Origin: Streptomyces sp. NRRL WC-3618
GTDB lineage: Bacteria; Actinomycetota; Actinomycetes; Streptomycetales; Streptomycetaceae
Assembly: GCF_001280005.1 (NCBI RefSeq)
Contig: NZ_LGDW01000349.1
Coordinates: 1 to 60,838 of the forward strand
Length of the DNA stretch: 60,838 nucleotides
Reading direction: 5' to 3'
Positions 43,116 to 53,267 of this stretch are shown in pieces. The stretch's first letter is position 1. Every line of letters begins with the position of its first letter. A model generated the notes under the pieces. That model did not search any database and was not told where the DNA came from. It saw only the letters and a list, made by a program, of their open reading frames with translations. A program made the translations under genes and the position numbers.

Positions 43116-44441
43116 GTGATCTCTCGAATCGATCTGCGCGGCGACGCCCTCCCTGAGGGACCCGCCCTGCGCGACCTGCTGCCCCGAGCCGACTTCGACG
43201 TCTCGGCCGCCCTGGAGAAGGTGCGTCCGATCTGCGAGGCCGTGCATCATCGGGGCGACGCGGCGCTGATCGACTTCGCCGAGAAGTTCGACGGCGTCCG
43301 GCTGGAAACCGTACGCGTGCCCGTCCAGGCCCTCGCCGACGCGCTCGAGCAGCTCGACCCGGCCGTCCGCGCGGCCCTCGAGGAGTCCATCCGCCGCGCC
43401 CGTCTCGTCCACCGCGAGCAGCGCCGTACGACGCACACGACCCAGGTCGTGCCCGGCGGCTCGGTCACCGAGAAGTGGGTGCCCGTGGACCGGGTCGGGC
43501 TCTACGCGCCCGGCGGCCGGTCCGTGTACCCGTCCTCCGTGATCATGAACGTCGTGCCCGCGCAGGAAGCGGGCGTCGAGTCCATCGCCCTCGCCTCCCC
43601 CGCCCAGGCCGACTTCGACGGGCTGCCGCACCCCACCATCCTCGCCGCCTGCGCCCTGCTCGGCGTCGACGAGGTGTACGCGGCCGGCGGTGCCACCGCC
43701 GTCGCGATGTTCGCGCACGGCACCGAGTCCTGCCCGCCCGCCAACATGGTGACCGGTCCCGGCAACATCTGGGTCGCCGCCGCCAAGCGGTACTTCGCGG
43801 GGAAGATCGGCATCGACACCGAGGCCGGCCCCACCGAGATCGCGATCCTCGCCGACGACACCGCCGACCCGGTGCACGTCGCCGCCGACCTGATCAGCCA
43901 GGCCGAGCACGACCCGCTGGCCGCCGCCGTCCTCGTCACGGACTCCGTGGCCCTCGCGGACGCGGTCGACAAGGAGCTGGAGTCGCAGGTCGCGGCCACC
44001 AAGCACGTCGACGATCGGATCGCCCCGGCGCTGGCCGGCCGGCAGTCCGCGATCGTCGTCGTGGACGGCGTGGAGGAGGGGCTGCGGGTCGTCGACGCGT
44101 ACGGCGCCGAGCACCTGGAGATCCAGACGGCGAACGCGGCGGCCGTGGCCGACCGGGTGCGCAACGCCGGCGCGGTCTTCGTCGGACCCTGGGCGCCGGT
44201 CTCCCTCGGCGACTACGCGGCCGGATCCAACCACGTCCTGCCGACCGGCGGCTGCGCCTGCCACTCCTCCGGCCTCTCCGTCCAGTCCTTCCTGCGCGGC
44301 ATCCACATCGTGGACTACACGCGGGACGCGCTGGCCGACGTGGCGCAGCACGTGGTGACGCTGGCGGAGGCGGAGGACCTGCCCGCGCACGGCGCGGCGG
44401 TCAAGGCGCGGTTCGGGTGGAAGGTGCCTGAGAGCAAGTGA
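43116..44441 (+). CDS. hisD: Histidinol dehydrogenase
   Basis: NAD-dependent zinc enzyme of 441 residues that oxidises L-histidinol to L-histidine in the last two steps of the pathway. Family signatures are [14 protein letters not shown], the [13 protein letters not shown] segment, EAGPTEIAI, the catalytic Glu-His in SQAEHDP, and [12 protein letters not shown]. First gene of the main his operon; the GTG is probably leaderless. The stop overlaps the hisC start by four bases. Confidence 0.98.
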   Translation: MISRIDLRGDALPEGPALRDLLPRADFDVSAALEKVRPICEAVHHRGDAALIDFAEKFDGVRLETVRVPVQALADALEQLDPAVRAALEESIRRARLVHREQRRTTHTTQVVPGGSVTEKWVPVDRVGLYAPGGRSVYPSSVIMNVVPAQEAGVESIALASPAQADFDGLPHPTILAACALLGVDEVYAAGGATAVAMFAHGTESCPPANMVTGPGNIWVAAAKRYFAGKIGIDTEAGPTEIAILADDTADPVHVAADLISQAEHDPLAAAVLVTDSVALADAVDKELESQVAATKHVDDRIAPALAGRQSAIVVVDGVEEGLRVVDAYGAEHLEIQTANAAAVADRVRNAGAVFVGPWAPVSLGDYAAGSNHVLPTGGCACHSSGLSVQSFLRGIHIVDYTRDALADVAQHVVTLAEAEDLPAHGAAVKARFGWKVPESK

Positions 44442-45550
44442 ACTTCGGAATCGACGATCTCCCCGTACGGGACGAGCTGCGCGGCAAGTCGCCGTACGGC
44501 GCGCCCCAACTGGACGTCCCCGTACGGCTGAACACCAACGAGAACCCCTATCCGCTGCCCGACGCCCTCGTCGAGCGGATCGCCGAGCGCGTGCGCGAGG
44601 CGGCCCGGAACCTCAACCGCTACCCCGACCGGGACGCCGTGGAGCTGCGCACGCGGCTCGCCGAGTACCTGACGGACACCTCGGGCCACGAGGTCGGCCT
44701 CGCCAACGTGTGGGCCGCCAACGGCTCCAACGAGGTCATCCAGCAGCTGCTCCAGACCTTCGGCGGGCCCGGCCGCACCGCGATCGGCTTCGAACCGTCG
44801 TACTCGATGCACGGCCTCATCGCGCGCGGGACGGGCACCGGATGGATCTCCGGTCCCCGCAACGAGGACTTCACCATCGATCTCGCGGCGGCCGAGAAGG
44901 CCATCGCCGAGCACCGGCCCGACGTCGTCTTCGTCACCACCCCCAACAACCCCACCGGCAACGCGGTCCCGCGCGAGACGGTCCTCGCCCTGTACGAGGC
45001 CGCGCAGGCCGCCCGGCCCTCGATGGTGGTGGTCGACGAGGCGTACGTCGAGTTCAGCCACGGCGACTCACTGCTGCCGCTGATCGAAGGACGGCCGAAT
45101 CTCGTCGTCTCCCGGACGATGTCCAAGGCGTTCGGGGCGGCGGGGCTGCGCCTCGGCTATCTCGCCGCGCACCCGGCCGTCGTCGACGCCGTGCAGCTCG
45201 TACGGCTGCCCTACCACCTGTCGGCCGTGGCGCAGGCGACCGCCCTGGCCGCCCTGGAGCACACCGGCACGCTGCTGAAGTACGTCGAGCAGCTCAAGGC
45301 CGAGCGGGACCGGCTGGTCGGCGAACTGCGCGCCATCGGGTTCGACGTCACCGAGTCCGACGCCAACTTCGTGCAGTTCGGCACCTTCGCCGACTCCCAC
45401 GAGGCCTGGCAGCGGATCCTCGACCGGGGCGTCCTGGTCCGCGACAACGGCGTACCGGGATGGCTGCGGGTCACCGCGGGAACTCCCGCCGAGAACGACG
45501 CGTTCCTGAACGCGGTCCGTGAACTGAAGAAGGAGCAGGACGAGTCATGA
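44438..45550 (+). CDS. hisC: Histidinol-phosphate aminotransferase
   Basis: PLP-dependent class I aminotransferase of 370 residues converting imidazole-acetol phosphate and glutamate to histidinol phosphate. The PLP lysine is K230 in [25 protein letters not shown]-type residues are present as [10 protein letters not shown], and the [10 protein letters not shown] start is typical of HisC. GTG 44438 overlaps the hisD stop; the gene's own stop overlaps the hisB ATG, so the three are translationally coupled. Confidence 0.97.
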   Translation: MNFGIDDLPVRDELRGKSPYGAPQLDVPVRLNTNENPYPLPDALVERIAERVREAARNLNRYPDRDAVELRTRLAEYLTDTSGHEVGLANVWAANGSNEVIQQLLQTFGGPGRTAIGFEPSYSMHGLIARGTGTGWISGPRNEDFTIDLAAAEKAIAEHRPDVVFVTTPNNPTGNAVPRETVLALYEAAQAARPSMVVVDEAYVEFSHGDSLLPLIEGRPNLVVSRTMSKAFGAAGLRLGYLAAHPAVVDAVQLVRLPYHLSAVAQATALAALEHTGTLLKYVEQLKAERDRLVGELRAIGFDVTESDANFVQFGTFADSHEAWQRILDRGVLVRDNGVPGWLRVTAGTPAENDAFLNAVRELKKEQDES

Positions 45551-46140
45551 GCCGCGTCGGACGCGTGGAGCGCACCACCAAGGAGACATCGGTCCTCGTC
45601 GAGATCGATCTCGACGGCACCGGCAAGGTCGAGGTGTCGACGGGCGTCGGCTTCTACGACCACATGCTCGACCAGCTCGGCCGGCACGGTCTGTTCGACC
45701 TCACCGTGAAGACCGAGGGCGACCTGCACATCGACTCGCACCACACCATCGAGGACACCGCCCTCGCCCTCGGAGCCGCCTTCAAGCAGGCACTCGGCGA
45801 CAAGGTGGGCATCTACCGCTTCGGCAACTGCACGGTCCCCCTGGACGAGTCCCTCGCCCAGGTGACCGTGGACCTGAGCGGCCGCCCCTACCTCGTGCAC
45901 ACCGAGCCCGAGAAGATGGCGCCGATGATCGGCGAGTACGACACCACGATGACCCGGCACATCCTGGAGTCCTTCGTCGCCCAGGCCCAGATCGCGCTGC
46001 ACGTGCACGTGCCCTACGGGCGCAACGCGCACCACATCGTGGAGTGCCAGTTCAAGGCGCTCGCCCGGGCGCTGCGCTATGCCTCCGAGCGCGACCCGCG
46101 CGCGGCGGGCATCCTCCCCTCCACGAAGGGCGCCCTGTAA
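45547..46140 (+). CDS. hisB: Imidazoleglycerol-phosphate dehydratase
   Basis: Manganese-dependent dehydratase of 197 residues, the single-function form, without the phosphatase domain of enteric HisB. Metal-binding clusters are [27 protein letters not shown], and [26 protein letters not shown] 45547 overlaps the hisC stop. A small membrane-protein gene begins 5 nt after its stop. Confidence 0.98.
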   Translation: MSRVGRVERTTKETSVLVEIDLDGTGKVEVSTGVGFYDHMLDQLGRHGLFDLTVKTEGDLHIDSHHTIEDTALALGAAFKQALGDKVGIYRFGNCTVPLDESLAQVTVDLSGRPYLVHTEPEKMAPMIGEYDTTMTRHILESFVAQAQIALHVHVPYGRNAHHIVECQFKALARALRYASERDPRAAGILPSTKGAL

Positions 46141-46144
46141 AGCC

Positions 46145-46309
46145 ATGAGCGGCCTTTCCACCATCCTGATCGTCGTCGGCCTCTTCCTGCTCGGCGGGAT
46201 CTACTCCTTCGTCAAGCAGAAGATGCCGATGAGCCTCATCGTGCTGCTCTCGATAGCCGCCGCGATGTGTCTGGTCGCCGGCGTCATGAGGCTGGAGGTA
46301 TGGAATTGA
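46145..46309 (+). CDS. Small two-helix membrane protein inside the his operon
   Basis: Protein of 54 residues, starting [18 protein letters not shown] and ending MRLEVWN, with two hydrophobic helices (about 5-22 and 30-48) joined by the short basic turn VKQKMP. It begins 5 nt after hisB and its TGA overlaps the TTG proposed for hisH, so it is embedded in the operon and translationally tied to it. The position is conserved in Streptomyces as far as I recall. No family or role is known to me. It is shorter than the usual gene-calling limit yet has normal codon use. Confidence 0.82.
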   Translation: MSGLSTILIVVGLFLLGGIYSFVKQKMPMSLIVLLSIAAAMCLVAGVMRLEVWN

Positions 46310-46956
46310 GCGCGTCCACAGCGTCCAAAAAGGTCGTTGTTTTCGACTACGGGTTCGGGAACGTGCGGTCGGCGGAACGCGCTCTCGCGCGCGCGGGTGC
46401 CGACGTCGAGATAACGCGTGACTTCGACACGGCCATGAACGCGGACGGGCTGCTCGTACCGGGCGTCGGCGCCTTCGCCGCCTGTATGCAGGGCCTGAAG
46501 GAAGCGCGCGGCGACTGGATCGTCGGTCGCCGGCTCGCCGGCGGGCGTCCCGTCATGGGCATCTGCGTGGGCATGCAGATCCTCTTCGCGCGCGGTATCG
46601 AACACGGTGTCGAGACCGAGGGCCTCGACGAGTGGCCCGGCTCCGTCGAGCCGCTCCAGGCCGACATCGTGCCCCACATGGGCTGGAACACCGTCGACGC
46701 CCCCGCGGACTCCCAGCTCTTCGCGGGCCTGGACGCCGACGCGCGCTTCTACTTCGTCCACTCGTACGCCGTCCACGACTGGTCCCTGGAGACCACGAAC
46801 CCGCTGATGCGCGCCCCCAAGGTCACCTGGTCGACCCACGGCAAGCCCTTTGTGGCGGCTGTCGAGAACGGCGCCCTGTGGGCCACCCAGTTCCACCCCG
46901 AGAAGTCCGGCGACGCCGGAGCGCAGCTGCTCACCAACTGGATCGGAACCCTGTAG
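46306..46956 (+). CDS. hisH: Imidazole glycerol phosphate synthase, glutaminase subunit HisH
   Basis: Class I glutamine amidotransferase of 216 residues that supplies ammonia to HisF. The nucleophile is C87 in [11 protein letters not shown]; His and Glu follow in [12 protein letters not shown]. Two starts compete: ATG 46300 lies 1 nt after GGAGG (46294-46298), too close, whereas TTG 46306 has 7-nt spacing and overlaps the previous stop as TTGA. TTG is therefore preferred, six bases downstream of the ATG. The partner hisF is two genes further on. Confidence 0.95.
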   Translation: MSASTASKKVVVFDYGFGNVRSAERALARAGADVEITRDFDTAMNADGLLVPGVGAFAACMQGLKEARGDWIVGRRLAGGRPVMGICVGMQILFARGIEHGVETEGLDEWPGSVEPLQADIVPHMGWNTVDAPADSQLFAGLDADARFYFVHSYAVHDWSLETTNPLMRAPKVTWSTHGKPFVAAVENGALWATQFHPEKSGDAGAQLLTNWIGTL

Positions 46957-46959
46957 ACC

Positions 46960-47685
46960 ATGGCCAAGCTCGAACTCCTCCCCGCCGTCGACGTCCGCGA
47001 CGGCCAGGCCGTTCGCCTCGTGCACGGCGAGTCCGGTACGGAGACCTCGTACGGCTCTCCCCTGGAGGCCGCCCTCGCCTGGCAGAGCTCCGGCGCGGAA
47101 TGGCTGCACCTGGTCGACCTGGACGCCGCCTTCGGTACCGGCGACAACCGCAAGCTGATCGCCGAGGTCGCCGGGGCGATGGACATCAAGGTCGAGCTGT
47201 CCGGCGGTATCCGCGACGACGACACGCTGGCCGCCGCCCTCGCCACCGGCTGCACCCGGGTGAATCTCGGCACGGCCGCCCTGGAGACCCCGGAGTGGGT
47301 CGCCAAGGTCATCGCGCAGCACGGCGACAAGATCGCGGTCGGCCTGGACGTACGGGGCACCACGCTCCGCGGACGCGGCTGGACCCGCGACGGCGGCGAC
47401 CTCTACGAGACGCTGGAGCGCCTCAACTCCGAGGGCTGCGCGCGGTACGTCGTGACCGACATCGCCAAGGACGGCACCCTCCAGGGCCCGAACCTGGAGC
47501 TGCTGAGGAACGTCTGCGCGGCGACCGACCGGCCCGTCGTGGCCTCCGGCGGCGTCTCGTCCCTGGACGACCTGCGGGCCATCGCCGAGCTGGTACCCCT
47601 GGGTGTCGAGGGCTCCATCGTCGGGAAGGCCCTGTACGCGAAGGCGTTCACCCTGGAAGAGGCCTTGGAGGCGGTGGCCAAGTGA
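46960..47685 (+). CDS. priA: Phosphoribosyl isomerase A (HisA/TrpF bifunctional)
   Basis: TIM-barrel isomerase of 241 residues. In actinobacteria PriA performs both the ProFAR isomerisation of histidine synthesis and the phosphoribosyl-anthranilate isomerisation of tryptophan synthesis. The general acid/base pair is predicted as D11 (AVDVRDG) and D171 (TDIAKDG). The phosphate loops are LSGGIRD and ASGGVSSL. No separate trpF occurs in the window, although trpC, trpB and trpA do, which agrees with a dual role. ATG follows the hisH stop by 3 nt; the stop overlaps the next GTG. Confidence 0.95.
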   Translation: MAKLELLPAVDVRDGQAVRLVHGESGTETSYGSPLEAALAWQSSGAEWLHLVDLDAAFGTGDNRKLIAEVAGAMDIKVELSGGIRDDDTLAAALATGCTRVNLGTAALETPEWVAKVIAQHGDKIAVGLDVRGTTLRGRGWTRDGGDLYETLERLNSEGCARYVVTDIAKDGTLQGPNLELLRNVCAATDRPVVASGGVSSLDDLRAIAELVPLGVEGSIVGKALYAKAFTLEEALEAVAK

Positions 47686-48080
47686 GCGACGTACGGCGTG
47701 TCACGACCGGTGCGCCCTGGGAGGAGACCTTCGGGTACTCCCGCGCGGTGGAACTGCCGAACGGCCTGGTGCTGGTCGCCGGCTGTACGTCGATAGTGGA
47801 CGGCCAGATCGCCGGCGGCGGTCCGTACGAGCAGACGGTCAACGCCTTCAACGTCGCGTTCGCGGCGCTGGAGCAACTGGGTCTCGGGCGCGACGACGTG
47901 GTGCGCACGCGCATGTACATCACGCACGCGCGGGACGTGGACGACGTCGGACGGGCTCACAAGGAGCTGTTCGACTCCGTCCGCCCCGCCGCATCGATGA
48001 TCATCGTCTCCGGCTTCGTGGACCCCAGCCTGGTCGTCGAGGTCGAGGTGGAAGCGTTCCGGGGGGTGTCCGCGGCATGA
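47682..48080 (+). CDS. RidA/YjgF family protein
   Basis: Protein of 132 residues with the chorismate-mutase-like fold of the Rid family. The conserved arginine of deaminating members appears in [14 protein letters not shown], and the E of VEVEVEAF closes the site. RidA hydrolyses reactive enamines and imines, protecting PLP enzymes. It lies between priA and hisF, overlapping both by four bases, so it is a fixed part of the his operon. Whether it serves his intermediates or general damage control is not shown. Confidence 0.9.
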   Translation: MSDVRRVTTGAPWEETFGYSRAVELPNGLVLVAGCTSIVDGQIAGGGPYEQTVNAFNVAFAALEQLGLGRDDVVRTRMYITHARDVDDVGRAHKELFDSVRPAASMIIVSGFVDPSLVVEVEVEAFRGVSAA

Positions 48081-48832
48081 CCCTCGCCGTACGAGTCATC
48101 CCCTGCCTGGACGTGGACAACGGCCGGGTCGTCAAGGGCGTCAACTTCCAGAACCTCCGCGACGCGGGCGACCCCGTCGAGATGGCCAAGGTGTACGACG
48201 CCGAGGGGGCCGACGAACTGACGTTCCTGGACATCACCGCCTCCTCGGGCAACCGCGAGACCACCTACGACGTGGTCCGCCGCACCGCCGAGCAGGTGTT
48301 CATCCCGCTCACCGTGGGCGGCGGGGTGCGCGCGGCCGAGGACGTCGACAAGCTGCTGCGCGCCGGCGCCGACAAGGTCGGCGTCAACACGGCCGCCATC
48401 GCGCGTCCGGAGCTGATCCGCGAGATCGCCGAGCGCTTCGGCCGACAGGTGCTGGTGCTGTCCGTGGATGCCCGCCGTACCGACTCCGGCTCCTTCGAGG
48501 TCACCACCCACGGCGGCCGACGCGGTACCGGGATCGACGCGGTCGAATGGGCGCACCAGGCTGCCGAACTGGGCGCCGGTGAGATCCTGCTCAACTCGAT
48601 GGACGCGGACGGTACCAAGGACGGGTACGACATCGAGATGATCGAAGCGGTACGTAAGCACGTGCGCGTGCCGCTGATCGCCAGTGGGGGAGCGGGGCGG
48701 CTCGCCGACTTCGCGCCGGCCGTCGCGGGCGGTGCGGATGCGGTTCTGGCGGCGTCCGTCTTTCACTTCGGGGATCTTCGGATCGGGCAGGTGAAGGACG
48801 CCCTGCGGGCTGCTGGGCATCCGGTTCGCTGA
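48077..48832 (+). CDS. hisF: Imidazole glycerol phosphate synthase, cyclase subunit HisF
   Basis: TIM-barrel subunit of 251 residues that uses ammonia from HisH to form imidazole glycerol phosphate and AICAR. The catalytic aspartates are in [14 protein letters not shown] (D12) and LSVDARR; phosphate loops are VGGGVR and ASGGAG. ATG 48077 overlaps the RidA stop. A strong hairpin follows at 48897-48936, which probably ends the operon. Confidence 0.98.
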   Translation: MTLAVRVIPCLDVDNGRVVKGVNFQNLRDAGDPVEMAKVYDAEGADELTFLDITASSGNRETTYDVVRRTAEQVFIPLTVGGGVRAAEDVDKLLRAGADKVGVNTAAIARPELIREIAERFGRQVLVLSVDARRTDSGSFEVTTHGGRRGTGIDAVEWAHQAAELGAGEILLNSMDADGTKDGYDIEMIEAVRKHVRVPLIASGGAGRLADFAPAVAGGADAVLAASVFHFGDLRIGQVKDALRAAGHPVR

Positions 48833-48849
48833 CACGCGGTTCTTTTGCT

Positions 48850-48936
48850 GCGGCTCCGGTGGGGCTTGTCGCGCCCACGCGGCGGAGCCGCGCATAGACG
48901 CAGCCCCGCGCCCCTGAAGGGGCGCGGGGCTGCGTC
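48850..48936. terminator. Repeat-derived double hairpin ending hisF and the opposing gene
   Basis: GCGGCTCCG (48850-48858) pairs with CGGAGCCGC (48883-48891). Then GACGCAGCCCCGCGCCCC (48897-48914) and its exact complement (48919-48936) form an 18-bp stem with loop TGAA. The wording matches the dispersed repeat at 7740-7850. It lies between convergent stops and can end transcription from either side. Confidence 0.85.
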
Positions 48937-48940
48937 CTTC

Positions 48941-49576
48941 TCAGATGCCCAGCTGTTTTGATTCGTGGAGCTTGGTGATCGCGTCCTTGTCGCCTTCCAG
49001 CTCCACGTCGGCGACGTCCTGGCGGCCGTACACGAAGAGCAGCAGTTCGGACGGTTCGCCGGTCACCGTGACCACCGGGGTGCCGCGGTGGGCGACCGCC
49101 GTCTGGCCGTCCGGGCGGCGCAGTACCAGGCCCGTCGCCGCGCCGCGGCCCGCCAGGCGGGCGGTGCGCTCCAGCCGGGACCACAGGGTGTCCTGGAAGA
49201 CCGGGTCCAGCTCGCGGGGTGTCCAGTCGGGGCGCGCCCGGCGCACGTCCTCCGTGTGGACGTAGAACTCGACGATGTTCGACGCCTCGTCCACCTGCTT
49301 CAGCGAGAACGGCGAGAAACGCGGCGGGCCGGTACGGATCAGCTGGATCAGTTCCTCGTACGGCTTGTCGGCGAACTCCGCCATCACCCGTTCGAGTCGG
49401 GGACCGAGCTGCTTGATCAGCAGACCTCCGGCGGCGTCCGGCCGACGCTCGCGCACCACCACGTGCGCGGCGAGATCACGGGCCCGCCAGCCCTCGCACA
49501 ACGTCGGGGCGTCGGGACCCTCGGTCTCCAACAGGTCGGCGAGAAGAAGTCGTTCACGCTTCGCATAGGTAGACAT
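48941..49576 (-). CDS. TIGR03085 family metal-binding protein
   Basis: Protein of 211 residues with the DinB/maleylpyruvate-isomerase-like helical bundle ([21 protein letters not shown]) and a later [12 protein letters not shown] segment; these supply the His and Asp residues of the metal site. The function is unknown. TACGCT (minus strand, 49589-49584) lies 7 nt before the ATG, so its message is probably leaderless. It is oriented against the his and trp genes, splitting hisF from hisI. Confidence 0.85.
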   Translation of the reverse strand: MSTYAKRERLLLADLLETEGPDAPTLCEGWRARDLAAHVVVRERRPDAAGGLLIKQLGPRLERVMAEFADKPYEELIQLIRTGPPRFSPFSLKQVDEASNIVEFYVHTEDVRRARPDWTPRELDPVFQDTLWSRLERTARLAGRGAATGLVLRRPDGQTAVAHRGTPVVTVTGEPSELLLFVYGRQDVADVELEGDKDAITKLHESKQLGI

Positions 49577-49659
49577 GCCGACAAGCGTACGACCGGGTCT
49601 ACGGTCCGCCCAGTGGACGTACCGAGGGGAGTGTCAGTGGGGCGCGGCACAATGGCCCC

Positions 49660-50085
49660 ATGACCAGCAGCACACCCCCGCCCAGCAGGTCCAGCGGCCC
49701 CAGCCCCCTGGCCCCGGAGATCGCCGCGCGCCTCAAGCGCGGCCCCGACGGGCTCGTGCCCGCCGTCGCCCAGCAGTACGACACCGGTGAGGTGCTCATG
49801 CTCGGCTGGATGGACGACGAGGCGCTGCACCGCACCCTGACCACCGGCCGCTGCACCTACTGGTCGCGCAGCCGCCAGGAGTACTGGGTCAAGGGCGACA
49901 CCTCCGGTCACTTCCAGCACGTGAAGTCCGTCGCCCTCGACTGCGACGCCGACACCGTGCTCGTCAAGGTCGACCAGGTGGGCGCCGCCTGCCACACCGG
50001 CGCCCGGACCTGCTTCGACGCCGACGTCCTGCTCGACGTGTCGTTCGAGGACGCCGATTCCGGCGTCCTGCCCCAAGGTCAGTAA
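49660..50085 (+). CDS. hisI: Phosphoribosyl-AMP cyclohydrolase
   Basis: Zinc- and magnesium-dependent enzyme of 141 residues that opens the ring of PR-AMP in histidine synthesis. Only the HisI domain is present; PR-ATP pyrophosphohydrolase (HisE) is not fused. Typical segments are [23 protein letters not shown], and the metal cluster [33 protein letters not shown] at 49648-49653 lies 6 nt before the ATG. trpE starts 11 nt after its stop, physically joining the two pathways. Confidence 0.96.
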   Translation: MTSSTPPPSRSSGPSPLAPEIAARLKRGPDGLVPAVAQQYDTGEVLMLGWMDDEALHRTLTTGRCTYWSRSRQEYWVKGDTSGHFQHVKSVALDCDADTVLVKVDQVGAACHTGARTCFDADVLLDVSFEDADSGVLPQGQ

Positions 50086-50096
50086 GGTCAGCGGCC
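50083..50096 (+). promoter_or_regulatory. Candidate leaderless promoter of trpE
   Basis: TAAGGT at 50083-50088 overlaps the hisI stop codon and lies 8 nt before the trpE ATG. No ribosome site precedes the ATG. No -35 of quality is seen. There is no room for a leader-peptide attenuator. Confidence 0.45.
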
Positions 50097-51575
50097 ATGG
50101 ACCTCGAGACCTTCCGCAAGCTGGCCACCGACCGGCGCGTCATCCCCGTCACCCGCAAGCTCCTCGCCGACGGAGACACCCCGGTCGCGCTCTACCGAAA
50201 GCTCGCCGCCGAACGCCCCGGCACCTTCCTGCTGGAGTCAGCCGAGAACGGTCTGTCCTGGTCCCGCTACTCCTTCGTCGGCGTCCGCTCGAGCGCCACC
50301 CTCACGGCCCGCGACGGCGAGGCGCACTGGCTCGGCACCCCACCCGTCGGCGTGCCCACGGACGGCGACCCGCTCGCCGCCCTGCGCGCCACCATCGAGA
50401 CCCTCCACACCCCCCACCAGGAGGACCTGCCGCCCTTCACCGGCGGCATGGTCGGCTACCTCGGTTACGACATCGTGCGCCGCCTGGAGAAGATCGGCCC
50501 CGGCGAGCGCGACGACCTCCAGCTGCCCGAGCTGACCATGCTGCTCACCAGCGACCTGGCCGTCATGGACCACTGGGAGGGGTCGGTCCTGCTGATCGCC
50601 AACGCGATCAACCACAACGACCTCGACACGGGCGTCGACGAGGCCTACGCGGACGCCGTGGCCCGCCTCGACGCCATGCAGGCCGACCTCTCGCGCGCGG
50701 TCGCGCAGCCGCCCGCCGCGCTCCCGCCCTCCGAACTCCCCGAGTACACGGCCCTGTGGGGCGGCCCCGACTACCAGCTGGCCGTCGACGACATCAAGGA
50801 ACGCATCCGCGCCGGGGAAGCCTTCCAGGTGGTCCCCTCCCAGCGCTTCGAAACACCGTGCACGGCAAGCGCGCTGGACGTCTACCGGGTCCTGCGCGCC
50901 ACCAACCCGTCCCCGTACATGTACCTGTTCCGCTTCGACGGGTTCGACGTCGTCGGATCGTCCCCCGAGGCCCTCGTCAAGGTCGAGGACGGGCGCGCGA
51001 TGGTCCACCCCATCGCCGGCACCCGGCATCGCGGATCCACCCCGCAGGAGGACCAGGCCCTGGCCGAGGAACTGCTCGCCGACCCCAAGGAGCGAGCCGA
51101 GCACCTCATGCTCGTCGACCTCGGGCGCAACGACCTCGGCCGGGTCTGCGAGCCCGGCTCCGTCGAGGTCGTCGACTTCATGTCCGTCGAGCGGTACTCG
51201 CACGTCATGCACATCGTCTCGACCGTCACCGGCCGCGTCGCACCCGGCCGCACCGCTTTCGACGTCCTGACGGCCTGCTTCCCGGCCGGCACGCTCTCCG
51301 GGGCGCCAAAGCCGCGCGCGATGCAGATCATCGACGAACTGGAGCCGTCCAGGCGGGGGTTGTACGGCGGCGCCGTCGGCTATCTCGACTTCGCGGGCGA
51401 CTCCGACACCGCCATCGCCATCCGCACGGCCCTCCTGCGCGACGGCACGGCCTACGTCCAGGCGGGCGCCGGCGTCGTCGCCGACTCCGACCCGGTCGCC
51501 GAGGACAACGAGTGCCGCAACAAGGCGGCGGCGGTCCTGCGCGCGGTCCACACGGCGAACCGGCTCGGACAGTAA
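50097..51575 (+). CDS. trpE: Anthranilate synthase component I
   Basis: Chorismate-using enzyme of 492 residues that makes anthranilate with the glutaminase TrpG (not in this window). The feedback site for tryptophan is seen as FLLESAENG; catalytic segments are [40 protein letters not shown] and [16 protein letters not shown]. Length and motifs fit primary-metabolism TrpE, not a salicylate synthase. A further membrane gene of the tryptophan locus follows after 115 bp. Confidence 0.97.
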   Translation: MDLETFRKLATDRRVIPVTRKLLADGDTPVALYRKLAAERPGTFLLESAENGLSWSRYSFVGVRSSATLTARDGEAHWLGTPPVGVPTDGDPLAALRATIETLHTPHQEDLPPFTGGMVGYLGYDIVRRLEKIGPGERDDLQLPELTMLLTSDLAVMDHWEGSVLLIANAINHNDLDTGVDEAYADAVARLDAMQADLSRAVAQPPAALPPSELPEYTALWGGPDYQLAVDDIKERIRAGEAFQVVPSQRFETPCTASALDVYRVLRATNPSPYMYLFRFDGFDVVGSSPEALVKVEDGRAMVHPIAGTRHRGSTPQEDQALAEELLADPKERAEHLMLVDLGRNDLGRVCEPGSVEVVDFMSVERYSHVMHIVSTVTGRVAPGRTAFDVLTACFPAGTLSGAPKPRAMQIIDELEPSRRGLYGGAVGYLDFAGDSDTAIAIRTALLRDGTAYVQAGAGVVADSDPVAEDNECRNKAAAVLRAVHTANRLGQ

Positions 51576-51690
51576 GGCGTTTCCCGACGAGGAGAGCGCG
51601 AACGGGACGACGACGGGGGCGACGAATGGGGCGCTTCTCACGTGAGCCCCGGGTGACGGTTCACCCGGGGTTCAGGACATAGTGGGGTAC

Positions 51691-52335
51691 GTGACTGCCG
51701 TACCCGTACCCGTGCCTCTTCCGCGTTCCGAAGCCCCCCTCTCCGGCCGGGCCGGCCGCCTCAGCCTCGCCGTCGCCCTGCTGGCCGGTGCGCTGGGCGC
51801 GGCCGTCGCGCTGCTCGCCACCCGCCAGCGCTGGTCGGAGGGCACCGCGACCGTGGCCGGCGGCGCCTTCCCGCTGACCGCCAGGGGCAGCGACGTCACG
51901 GGCGTTCCCGCGGCCCTCGCCATAGTGGGCCTTGCCGCGCTCGTCGCCGTCTTCGCCGTCCGTCGCTCCGGCCGCCTCCTGGTCGCCGGACTGCTCGCGC
52001 TGTCCGGCGTGGGCACGATCGCCTCCGCCCTCCTCGGCGCCTCCGACAGCTCCGCCCTCGACGAGAAGGCCGCGCGGGCCACCGGCGACACCGCGGCCAC
52101 CGTGCACACCCTCAGCCACACCGGCTGGCCGTACGCGGCCGCCGTCGGCGGTGTGCTGATCCTCCTCGCCGGCCTGCTCGCCCTGCGCTACGGCCGCCTG
52201 TGGCCCGGCATGTCAGGCCGGTACGAGCGTGGTGGCGCGCCGCGTCCGCCCCGCCGGGCGGGGGCCGTCGACCCCGACCGGCCCGAGGAGATCTGGAAGG
52301 CACTCGACCGGGGCGAAGACCCCACCGGGGCATAG
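51691..52335 (+). CDS. TIGR02234 family tryptophan-associated membrane protein
   Basis: Membrane protein of 214 residues with four hydrophobic segments (about 23-45, 73-91, 95-115 and 146-165) and a basic tail. It belongs to the family regularly found beside trp genes in actinobacteria (TIGR02234, by position and layout). CATAGT at 51678-51683 lies 7 nt before GTG 51691, a leaderless pattern with GTGACG-like bases 19 nt further up as -35; GTG 51682 is an alternative start. Its role is unknown; transport of tryptophan or a precursor has been suggested only by location. Confidence 0.78.
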   Translation: MTAVPVPVPLPRSEAPLSGRAGRLSLAVALLAGALGAAVALLATRQRWSEGTATVAGGAFPLTARGSDVTGVPAALAIVGLAALVAVFAVRRSGRLLVAGLLALSGVGTIASALLGASDSSALDEKAARATGDTAATVHTLSHTGWPYAAAVGGVLILLAGLLALRYGRLWPGMSGRYERGGAPRPPRRAGAVDPDRPEEIWKALDRGEDPTGA

Positions 52336-52468
52336 CCCCGTCGGGTGACTCGCTGGGCTGACCCCCGGGCGTCCCCCACGCGTGCGCGTGCGGGACAATG
52401 GACGTCGAGCTTCCGGCTCACCGCGTTCTGCATTCAACAACCAGCAACTCAGCAACGAGGAGCAAGTC

Positions 52469-52723
52469 ATGGCGGGCACTAGCCACGGTCACACTCTGGC
52501 CGCCTGGACCGGCGTCACCATCGCCATCATCGGTTTCTGCGTATCGGGCGCGTTCATGGTGATGGCCGAGCCGCTGGGCTTCTGGGCCGGCATGGTGATC
52601 GTGGTCCTCGGCGGTGTCGTCGGCTGGATCATGGCCGCGATGGGCCTCGGCAAGCAGAAGCCGACCACCCAGGGCCGCCAGGGCCACCAGGTCGCGAGTG
52701 AGCCGGCGGGTGCCGGCAGCTGA
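52469..52723 (+). CDS. HGxxPAAW family small membrane protein
   Basis: Protein of 84 residues with two membrane helices (about 15-35 and 40-60). The signature near the N-terminus reads HGHTLAAW (the family consensus has Pro where Leu stands here). GAGGAG lies 7 nt before the ATG. It is part of the row of membrane genes between trpE and trpC. A terminator hairpin follows. Function unknown. Confidence 0.8.
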   Translation: MAGTSHGHTLAAWTGVTIAIIGFCVSGAFMVMAEPLGFWAGMVIVVLGGVVGWIMAAMGLGKQKPTTQGRQGHQVASEPAGAGS

Positions 52724-52751
52724 ACCCCTTAGGGGACCGGTTCTCGGACTG

Positions 52752-52792
52752 GCGAGGGGCGGCCCGGCGAAAGCGCCGGAGCCGCCCCTCGC
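52752..52792 (+). terminator. Hairpin after the HGxxPAAW gene
   Basis: GCGAGGGGCGGC-CCGGCG (52752-52769), loop AAAG, then CGCCGG-A-GCCGCCCCTCGC (52774-52792) pair completely except for one bulged A. No T-run; the next gene starts 26 nt later. Confidence 0.8.
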
Positions 52793-52817
52793 GCGTGTAC
52801 GCGCCGGAAGGGGCAGA

Positions 52818-53267
52818 ATGCGTCGGGTGGACATCGAGCGGGCTCAGCAGGGCGTGCCGACGGGCGTCGGTGCCGTGGCGGGACGGGTGGCCGTGCCCGC
52901 CGGGGTGCTCGCGGCCGTCGCCGGGGCCTTCGCCTACGTCGGGACGGTCGACCCCAACGAACCCGGCCACTACCCCGTCTGCCCGCTCCTGCGCCTGACC
53001 GGCGTGTACTGCCCCGGCTGCGGCGGTCTGCGCAGCGCCTACGCCTTCGTACACGGAGACTGGGTGACGGCCCTCGGTGCCAACGCGCTCGCCGTGACGG
53101 GATACCTGGCCTTCGCCGTCCTGTGGACCGTCTGGGTGGTTCACGCGGTGCGTGGACGGCCGATGCGGATCGACCTGGGGCCGGCGCAGCTGTGGAGCCT
53201 TGGAGCATTGCTGCTGGTCTTCACCGTTGTCCGGAACCTGCCGTTCGGTGGCTGGCTTCACCCTTGA
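52818..53267 (+). CDS. DUF2752 membrane protein
   Basis: Protein of 149 residues with three membrane segments (about 22-42, 85-108 and 120-138). The DUF2752 signature CPLLRLTGVYCPGCGGLRS contains three cysteines close together and suggests a metal or disulfide site. GGAAGGGG precedes the ATG. Last of the three membrane genes between trpE and trpC. The function of DUF2752 is not known. Confidence 0.85.
   Translation: MRRVDIERAQQGVPTGVGAVAGRVAVPAGVLAAVAGAFAYVGTVDPNEPGHYPVCPLLRLTGVYCPGCGGLRSAYAFVHGDWVTALGANALAVTGYLAFAVLWTVWVVHAVRGRPMRIDLGPAQLWSLGALLLVFTVVRNLPFGGWLHP

Noticed and set aside
42933..44390. Minus-strand frame of 485 codons opposite hisD
   Set aside because: Antisense of a clear enzyme gene, and it extends into the his promoter region.
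50086..50096. Attenuator or leader peptide before trpE
   Set aside because: Only 11 bp separate hisI and trpE; there is no room for a leader peptide or competing hairpins.
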